Assembly: GCA_020629355.1 (NCBI GenBank)
Contig: JAHDDM010000097.1
Coordinates: 1-5,509, forward strand
DNA length: 5,509 nt
Origin: Rhodospirillaceae bacterium
GTDB taxonomy: Bacteria; Pseudomonadota; Alphaproteobacteria; JABSOH01
Reading direction: 5' to 3'
Shown here: in pieces, positions 1-4,649 of the stretch
Position numbering within the stretch: the first letter of the stretch is position 1
Layout of the letters: every line of letters starts with the position of its first letter
Notes under the pieces: model-generated
Seen by the model: the letters and a program-made list of their open reading frames with translations, nothing else
Told to the model about the DNA's origin: nothing
Database searches by the model: none
Program-made: the position numbers and the translations under genes

Positions 1-45
1 GAGCAAAATAGGCCAGATATTTTTCAGCAAGCGTGGTATGGTCAT
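1..45 (-). CDS. N-terminus of a divergent gene, probably exported or membrane-anchored (partial)
   Basis: Read on the minus strand from an ATG at 45-43, the sequence gives MTIPRLLKNIWPILL and is still open at the window edge. A short basic N-terminus (Arg5, Lys8) followed by hydrophobic residues is what a signal peptide or first membrane helix looks like. A Shine-Dalgarno-like AAGGA (positions 59-55) lies 9 nt before the ATG, which supports a real start. The gene is divergent from the M48 protease, with only 28 nt between the two start codons. Fifteen residues are too few to name the product. The plus-strand readings of this stretch are less convincing because they have no start signal. Moderate confidence that the gene exists; function unknown. 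Confidence 0.5.
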   Translation of the reverse strand, partial: MTIPRLLKNIWPILL

Positions 46-54
46 GGTGTTTTA

Positions 55-59
55 TCCTT
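55..59 (-). promoter_or_regulatory. Ribosome binding site of the divergent partial gene
   Basis: The minus strand reads AAGGA here, 9 nt upstream of the ATG at 45-43. This is the main evidence that the 15-codon minus-strand reading is a genuine gene start. It sits in the 28-nt gap between two divergent start codons, so any promoter for either gene must overlap the opposite coding region. Confidence 0.45.
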
Positions 60-73
60 AGCATTATTCTCTC

Positions 74-1402
74 ATGTCATATCTTGCCTCACGCACAACC
101 TCAAGAACTATACCCTTTGTCCTATTGTTCTGGATTGGATTTATCGTGCAAGCCCAAGCCGTGGTGCGGGATACTGAGATTGAGAATGCTCTCAGGGTCT
201 ATATGCAGCCTTTGTTGAAGGCGGCGAATCTGTCAGATGAGCGTCTGAATATTACGGTGGTTTCTGATCCGAATATCAATGCGGCTGTTTTGCCTGGTGG
301 TCAAATTATTGTGCATACGGGTCTGTTGACGCAGGCTGAAAGCCCCACCGAGGTTGCAGGAGTTCTTGCCCACGAGCTTGGGCATTATGTCAATAATGAT
401 GTCCTGAAATTAACTGGAAGACTATCCGATGGTGGCAAAAGTTCAATATTAGGCACGGCTTTAGGCTTGGGACTGGCGATAGCCTCAGGGGATGGACGCT
501 ATGCAATGGCGGGGGCATTTGCGGGTGAGCATCTTGATCGGCGGAACAATTTACAATTCTCGCGTAGTATGGAATCTGGTGCAGATCGTCGCGCGGCGGA
601 ATTGCTGCATCGTTCTGGCCTTGGTCTTGCGGGGATGGTGGCCTTAAACCGCCGAATGCAGCAGCTTCATCCTGATCCTGATATGGCGGATGCGCAATAT
701 ATGCAGACCCACCCGTTGACTCAGGATCGGATCACCTATTTCACGCGCCAGCACGAACGTCTTGGCGACAGAGCCATGCCGCTTGGTTGGCAAGCAGTGC
801 ATGAGCGTATTCGGGCAAAGCTGCACGGTTTTGAAAAGCCACCGCAAGAAGTTCTGGCACTGTACCCTGCCGATGATGAGAGCTTGCCTGCACGAATGGC
901 ACGGGCTATTGCCTTGATGCGTCTTGCGCGTTTTGATGAAGCCGTAAATTTGATGCAGGGTATTCTTGCCGAGCATCCCGAAGATGGTTTTCTGTATGAT
1001 TTAATGGGTGATATTCAGCGTCTTTCTGGTCAAGCTGATCAGGCGTTGCAGTATTATACCGAGGCCATTAAACGCTTGCCTTGGGCGGCATTGATTCGCC
1101 AGCAACGGGCAGAGCTTTGGCTCAAAAAAAACACCCCAACCCATGCCATTGCTGCACGAGATGACCTGTTACAGGCGTTGCGTTATGAACCAGATGTGCC
1201 GATTTACTGGCATGGTCTCGCGCGCGCCCATCAGATCCTCGACGCTAAGGGCGAGGCCGATTTGGCTCTGGCGGAAGCGGCAATTCTTGAGGGCAAGAAA
1301 CCTCTGGCGAAGTCTCTGGCGCGGCGGGCAAAGTTGACCTTGAATATCGACAGTGCCGAATGGTTGCGCGCCGATGATATTCTGAAACATGTTGAAGAAT
1401 GA
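74..1402 (+). CDS. Exported M48-family zinc metalloprotease with C-terminal TPRs (BepA-like)
   Basis: The 442-residue product is a probable periplasmic zinc endopeptidase of family M48. E. coli BepA (487 aa), the best-known relative, degrades or helps assemble outer-membrane proteins. Residues 1-29 form a signal peptide: Arg7 and Arg11, a hydrophobic core at about 13-26, and a likely cut after Ala-Gln-Ala29. The protease domain spans about 35-250. It has HELGH (His100, Glu101 catalytic, His104) and the third zinc ligand Glu167 in ESGAD. THPLTQDRI at 212-220 contains His213, 46 residues after Glu167, which probably matches the BepA regulatory His246 (inference). A Gly/Ala-rich stretch at 125-151 lies between the two zinc motifs, as in relatives. 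Residues 273-442 are helical TPR-like repeats, roughly five. An in-frame TAG at 59-61 rules out a longer start, and no clear Shine-Dalgarno precedes ATG 74. The stop overlaps the sfsA start. BepA, LoiP and other M48/TPR paralogues cannot be told apart from sequence alone. Confidence 0.93.
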   Translation: MSYLASRTTSRTIPFVLLFWIGFIVQAQAVVRDTEIENALRVYMQPLLKAANLSDERLNITVVSDPNINAAVLPGGQIIVHTGLLTQAESPTEVAGVLAHELGHYVNNDVLKLTGRLSDGGKSSILGTALGLGLAIASGDGRYAMAGAFAGEHLDRRNNLQFSRSMESGADRRAAELLHRSGLGLAGMVALNRRMQQLHPDPDMADAQYMQTHPLTQDRITYFTRQHERLGDRAMPLGWQAVHERIRAKLHGFEKPPQEVLALYPADDESLPARMARAIALMRLARFDEAVNLMQGILAEHPEDGFLYDLMGDIQRLSGQADQALQYYTEAIKRLPWAALIRQQRAELWLKKNTPTHAIAARDDLLQALRYEPDVPIYWHGLARAHQILDAKGEADLALAEAAILEGKKPLAKSLARRAKLTLNIDSAEWLRADDILKHVEE

Positions 1403-2094
1403 TGATCAAGGCGACTTTGATACGCCGCTATAAACGCTTTCTGGCCGATGTTGTGTTGCCAGATGGTCAAGAATGTACGGTGCATTGCCCAAATCCAGGT
1501 GCGATGACAGGATTGGTTGCCGCAGGAATGACGGTGTATCTTGCGCCAGCAAAAAACCCCAAGGCCAAACTGCCCTATCGCTGGATATTCGTCGATACCC
1601 ATACGGCACTGGTGGGGGTGGATACGGTTCGTGCGAATCGCATCATGGCAGATGCACTTGCGGCAAAGACTATTCCAGAATTTAGCCATTGGCCAGAGGT
1701 GCAATCAGAAGTGACGGTATCCGCAAAAACCCGTCTGGATTTCTGCCTTAAAAGACCCAAGGATAACGCCTCATATTACCTTGAGGTCAAGTCTGCTACC
1801 CTTTGTGCCTCGAGTGGTGTCGCCAGTTTCCCTGATAGCGTCACCAAACGCGGCCAAAAACACCTGCAAACGCTGACAGAACTGGTACAGCAAGGCCATC
1901 AGGCCGCGCTGATTTTTGTCGTGCAACGCAATGACTGCACAGCATTTACGCTTGCTGATACGATTGACCCAGACTATGCTGCTCTGTGTCGTCAAGCACG
2001 TTCGATGGGGGTTGAAATTCAGGCATGGGGCTGCACAATACAGCCAGAGCAGAATGATATTAACCTATATAAACGCCTTGAGTTCCAAGATTGA
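1399..2094 (+). CDS. sfsA: DNA/RNA nuclease SfsA
   Basis: The 231-aa product matches the SfsA family (E. coli, 234 aa). SfsA was first named for stimulating sugar fermentation and binding DNA, and is now annotated as a nuclease. The N-terminal OB-like half carries RYKRFLADVVL (10-20), VHCPNPGAMTGL (28-39) and VGVDTVRAN (72-80). The C-terminal nuclease half carries RLDF with Asp114, then LEVKSATL with Glu129 and Lys131. Together these form a PD-(D/E)XK-like site, followed by FPDSVTKRGQKH (144-155) and VQRND (175-179). All signature residues are intact. The ATG at 1399 overlaps the protease stop (ATGA), suggesting translational coupling. A second ATG at 1402 would remove just one Met and sits slightly better after the upstream GAAGA. 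Cytoplasmic. Its physiological role is poorly defined in any organism. Confidence 0.95.
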   Translation: MMIKATLIRRYKRFLADVVLPDGQECTVHCPNPGAMTGLVAAGMTVYLAPAKNPKAKLPYRWIFVDTHTALVGVDTVRANRIMADALAAKTIPEFSHWPEVQSEVTVSAKTRLDFCLKRPKDNASYYLEVKSATLCASSGVASFPDSVTKRGQKHLQTLTELVQQGHQAALIFVVQRNDCTAFTLADTIDPDYAALCRQARSMGVEIQAWGCTIQPEQNDINLYKRLEFQD

Positions 2095-2102
2095 ATATTA
2101 CC

Positions 2103-2915
2103 ATGAATGAAGATACGCGAATTACTTTGTATAATGAAGACGACTTTGCGGGTTTGCGCCGTGCAGGACAGCTTGCCGCCGCCTGTTTGGACTATATCGA
2201 GCCTTATGTTGAGCCAGGGGTGAGCACCGAATATCTCAATGGGCTTTGCCACGATTTTATTCTTGATCACAATGCAATTCCGGCGCCCTTGAATTATCGT
2301 GGCTTTCCCAAGTCCATCTGTACCAGCGTCAACCATGTTATTTGCCATGGTATTCCCGCCGAAACCCATCTTTTGCGTGAAGGTGATATTGTCAATATTG
2401 ATGTCACGGTTATTCTGGATGGTTGGTACGGTGATACCAGTCGGATGTATGGGGTGGGTGATAAAATTCCCGTCAAGGCCAAAAGACTCTGTACCGTGAC
2501 GTGGAACAGCCTGAACCATGCCTTGGATGTTGTGCGTGCAGGCGCGACTTTGGGCGATGTCGGCTTTGCAATCCAGCGCTATGTCGAGGGGATGCGGATG
2601 TCCGTAGTGCGGGATTTTGTCGGACACGGTATCGGGCGCGCATTCCATGAACCACCGCATGTTTTTCATTTTGGCACGCCAGGTACGGGGACAAAACTCA
2701 GGGAAGGTATGGTGTTCACCATTGAACCAATGGTGAACCTTGGCAAGCCAGAGATGAAAATGCTCAAGGATGGTTGGACGGCAGTGACGCGTGATCGTTC
2801 GTTATCGGCGCAGTACGAACATATGCTGGCGGTGACCAAAGACGGGCTTGAGGTCTTTACCCACTCGCCCGATAGTCGTGGGTTGCAGGATAAATTACAC
2901 CATCAGAATGGGTAA
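2103..2915 (+). CDS. map: Type I methionine aminopeptidase
   Basis: This cytoplasmic metalloenzyme removes the initiator Met from new proteins whose second residue is small, after deformylation. It is normally essential. From ATG 2103 the protein has 270 aa (E. coli, 264). All five metal ligands are visible: Asp100 (NIDVT), Asp111 (GDTSR), His175 (GHGIG), Glu208 (FTIEP) and Glu239 (QYEH). The substrate-binding histidines are His82 (ICHGIP) and His182 (FHEPP). There is no N-terminal zinc-finger or linker extension, so it is the simple bacterial class. A TTG at 2091, in frame, overlaps the sfsA stop as TTGA and would add four residues. ATG 2103 is preferred because it is the stronger codon, but neither start has a good Shine-Dalgarno. 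Third gene of the protease-sfsA-map unit. The C-terminal tail after VFTHSP (about 12 residues) is not conserved. Confidence 0.95.
   Translation: MNEDTRITLYNEDDFAGLRRAGQLAAACLDYIEPYVEPGVSTEYLNGLCHDFILDHNAIPAPLNYRGFPKSICTSVNHVICHGIPAETHLLREGDIVNIDVTVILDGWYGDTSRMYGVGDKIPVKAKRLCTVTWNSLNHALDVVRAGATLGDVGFAIQRYVEGMRMSVVRDFVGHGIGRAFHEPPHVFHFGTPGTGTKLREGMVFTIEPMVNLGKPEMKMLKDGWTAVTRDRSLSAQYEHMLAVTKDGLEVFTHSPDSRGLQDKLHHQNG
2714..2738 (+). repeat. Perfect 11-bp hairpin inside map
   Basis: GTTCACCATTG at 2714-2724 and its exact reverse complement CAATGGTGAAC at 2728-2738 flank a 3-nt AAC loop. It encodes the conserved stretch around the metal ligand Glu208, so it could be a by-product of codon choice. 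It could also fold strongly in the mRNA near the 3' end of the gene. No T-run follows, so it is not a terminator. Confidence 0.6.
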
Positions 2916-2916
2916 T

Positions 2917-2959
2917 TATAGCCTATGTCACATAATTAAATTATGTGACGTTAGCTATA
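2917..2959. terminator. Palindrome between convergent genes, candidate bidirectional terminator
   Basis: The core is a perfect palindrome: GTCACATAATT (2927-2937), a central A (2938), and AATTATGTGAC (2939-2949). Outside it, after 4-nt unpaired segments on each side (CTAT and GTTA), TATAGC (2917-2922) pairs with GCTATA (2954-2959). The whole fills the gap between the map stop at 2915 and the ligase stop codon (2955-2957), which it overlaps. Its position suits a terminator serving both convergent transcripts. It lacks a run of T on either side and the core stem is AT-rich, so intrinsic termination may be weak. A protein-binding site or an RNA-stabilising 3' stem are alternatives. Confidence 0.55.
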
Positions 2960-4577
2960 CAAGCTCTTTCGCTCGCTCCCGTAAAGCAAACTTCTGAATT
3001 TTCCCCGTTGAAGTACGCGGAATACCAGTAAAGATAAAGTGGCTAGGGACTTTGAAACCAGCAAGATGCTCTTTGCACCAGAGGCGAATCTCCTCTGTAT
3101 CTAGCTGTTGACCTGCTGCAAGCTCAATGAAAGCACACGGTCTTTCGCCCCATTTCTCGCATGGCCTTGCGACGACGGCGGCTGTGGCCACCGCAGGGTG
3201 GCGATACAGAGCCTCTTCAATTTCAATCGAAGAGATATTCTCGCCACCAGAAATGATAATATCCTTCGAGCGGTCTTTCAGTTGGATATAGCCGTCAGGA
3301 TACACCACCCCCAAGTCACCGGAATGAAACCAGCCACCTGCAAAGGCTTCCTTGTTGGCCTTCGGATTGCGGAAATAGCCCTTCATCACGACATTGCCGC
3401 GAAACATCACCTCGCCTAAGGTTTCGCCGTCTTGTGGCACAGGGGTCATGGTTTCGGGATCCATCACCACAAGTTGCTCTAGCGGTGGATAACGCACGCC
3501 TTGACGGGCATTCAAAGCCGCCTGCTCGGAAAGGGAGCGTTCAGACCAGTCCTGATGCCATTCGTTCACCACCGCGGGGCCATAGGTTTCGGTTAAACCA
3601 TACAGATGGGTCACGGCAAAGCCTGCTGCTTTCATCTCTGCCAGTAAAGTTTCTGGTGGCGGGGCGGCAGCCGTCAGAAACTGAACCGTCTGCTTGAGTT
3701 TCACCGCCTCTGGCGCCGAGACTACCAGCGACATAACAATCGGTGCGCCGCAAAGATGGCTGACATTTTCGTTTTTCAGCGCGTTCCATATCGGTTCCGC
3801 CCGCACCTGCCGTAAACAAACATGCGTGCCGATCACCGCCGATAAAGTCCACGGAAAACACCAGCCATTGCAATGGAACATCGGCAGAGTCCACAGATAC
3901 ACGGGATGTTTCTGCATGGCTGAGACCAGCGCATTGCCTTGTGCCAGAAGATATGCCCCGCGATGGTGACAGACCACGCCTTTCGGGTCTCCGGTGGTGC
4001 CAGAGGTATAGTTGATGGAAATGGCATCCCATTCGTCTTCGGGCATCAGCCAATCAAAATCGGCCTCCCCCTGAGATACAAAATCTTCATAGTCGGCGGC
4101 TGTTTCAGAGGCTTTAGAAAATCCCGCATCAACATATTCAATCACCACAGGCGATACCGAAGCCAGCTCTAACGCCTTGTCCATGAGGGGGATAAATTCG
4201 CTATCGACAATGACAATTTTTGCACCCGCATGATCAAGCTGGAAGGCGATCACACTGGCCTCGATACGGGTGTTGATGGAATGTAAAACTGCACCAGACA
4301 TGGGCACACCGTAATGACACTCCAGCATCGCTGGTGTATTCGCCAACAAAGCCGAAACAGTATCCCCGCGCTTTATGCCGTGCTGCTGGACAAGACTCGA
4401 GGCCAGCTTTCGCGAACGGGCATAAAATTCGCGGTAATCCCGCCGTAATGCGCCGTGGACAATCGCGGTATGTTCGGGAAAGGTCTCTGCTGCACGGGCG
4501 AGGAAGTTAAGCGGCGTTAAGGGTTGATAATTCGCGGGATTGCGGTCTAGATTGATATTGTACGGGTTTGTCGTCAT
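2955..4577 (-). CDS. AMP-forming acyl-CoA ligase (fatty-acyl-CoA synthetase family)
   Basis: The 540-aa cytoplasmic enzyme belongs to the ANL (AMP-binding) superfamily. It activates a carboxylate with ATP to an acyl-AMP and then to the CoA thioester. The order is canonical: P-loop YTSGTTGDPKG (190-200), YGLTETYGP (326-334), WFHSGD with Asp421, KDRSKD with hinge Arg436, GGENISSIEIEEAL (444-457), and PRTSTGK with catalytic Lys526. No motif is damaged. The start MTTNPYNINLDRNPANYQPLTP at ATG 4577-4575 follows an AAGAG ribosome site (4589-4585) at 7 nt and gives the family's usual N-terminus. The frame stays open to 4664, but that extension has no ribosome site and overlaps the divergent gene. 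The substrate cannot be read from sequence: medium or long-chain fatty acid is most likely, though related enzymes take short-chain, aryl or methylmercaptopropionate acids. The gene stands alone, convergent with map and divergent from the WG-repeat gene. Confidence 0.93.
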   Translation of the reverse strand: MTTNPYNINLDRNPANYQPLTPLNFLARAAETFPEHTAIVHGALRRDYREFYARSRKLASSLVQQHGIKRGDTVSALLANTPAMLECHYGVPMSGAVLHSINTRIEASVIAFQLDHAGAKIVIVDSEFIPLMDKALELASVSPVVIEYVDAGFSKASETAADYEDFVSQGEADFDWLMPEDEWDAISINYTSGTTGDPKGVVCHHRGAYLLAQGNALVSAMQKHPVYLWTLPMFHCNGWCFPWTLSAVIGTHVCLRQVRAEPIWNALKNENVSHLCGAPIVMSLVVSAPEAVKLKQTVQFLTAAAPPPETLLAEMKAAGFAVTHLYGLTETYGPAVVNEWHQDWSERSLSEQAALNARQGVRYPPLEQLVVMDPETMTPVPQDGETLGEVMFRGNVVMKGYFRNPKANKEAFAGGWFHSGDLGVVYPDGYIQLKDRSKDIIISGGENISSIEIEEALYRHPAVATAAVVARPCEKWGERPCAFIELAAGQQLDTEEIRLWCKEHLAGFKVPSHFIFTGIPRTSTGKIQKFALRERAKELV

Positions 4578-4584
4578 AATTTTG

Positions 4585-4589
4585 CTCTT
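4585..4589 (-). promoter_or_regulatory. Ribosome binding site of the acyl-CoA ligase
   Basis: The minus strand reads AAGAG, 7 nt before the ATG at 4577-4575. It decides this start over upstream in-frame ATGs at 4604 and 4664, which have no such site. It lies within the left arm of the intergenic inverted repeat. Confidence 0.55.
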
Positions 4590-4602
4590 GTGTGGATCAT
4601 TC

Positions 4603-4630
4603 ATCGTATCGTAGCATTGCACAAGAGCAA
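4603..4630 (-). promoter_or_regulatory. Candidate sigma70-like promoter for the acyl-CoA ligase
   Basis: On the minus strand, TTGCTC (4630-4625) is followed after 16 nt by TACGAT (4608-4603), a weak match to TTGACA and a fair match to TATAAT. Transcription would begin near 4596, giving a leader of roughly 19 nt. In that case the mRNA would lack the right arm of the inverted repeat, favouring an operator over an RNA hairpin. This is weak evidence from consensus matching only. Confidence 0.22.
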
Positions 4631-4636
4631 TTTCAC

Positions 4637-4639
4637 GGA
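4637..4639 (+). promoter_or_regulatory. Probable ribosome binding site of the WG-repeat gene
   Basis: GGA at 4637-4639, within ACGGAT, lies 10 nt before the ATG at 4650. It is a minimal Shine-Dalgarno, but the only candidate near the start of this gene. Confidence 0.35.
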
Positions 4640-4649
4640 TAATTTCATC

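Larger units (their letters stand above)
4582..4630. repeat. Perfect 11-bp inverted repeat in divergent intergenic region
   Basis: TTGCTCTTGTG at 4582-4592 and its exact reverse complement CACAAGAGCAA at 4620-4630 flank 27 nt, all within the 72-nt gap between the ligase and the WG-repeat gene. The left arm contains the ligase ribosome binding site (AAGAG on the minus strand). The right arm overlaps a candidate -35 element for the ligase. Two readings are possible: paired operator half-sites about 38 bp apart centre to centre, or an mRNA stem that hides the ligase ribosome site if the transcript begins upstream of 4630. Confidence 0.6.

Noticed and set aside
1..177. Plus-strand open frame from the left edge through position 177
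   Set aside because: It overlaps the protease signal peptide by about 100 nt, resembles no known protein end, and is less convincing than the minus-strand reading with its ribosome site.
33..218. 61-codon plus-strand reading over the protease start
   Set aside because: It has many cysteines and prolines, lies out of frame with the protease, and has no ribosome site: a shadow frame.
2019..2669. 216-codon minus-strand open frame opposite sfsA and map
   Set aside because: It lies antisense to map, whose catalytic motifs are all intact. Its composition is rich in His, Ile and Cys as expected of a reversed frame, and no family is recognisable.
2927..2949. GTCAC...GTGAC palindrome considered as a CRP site
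   Set aside because: The half-sites are not in the TGTGA/TCACA arrangement or spacing of CRP, and the site lies between convergent gene ends rather than at a promoter.
3541..4053. 170-codon minus-strand frame within the acyl-CoA ligase
   Set aside because: It is an alternate frame of a gene with complete ANL motifs and shows no domain or start signal of its own.
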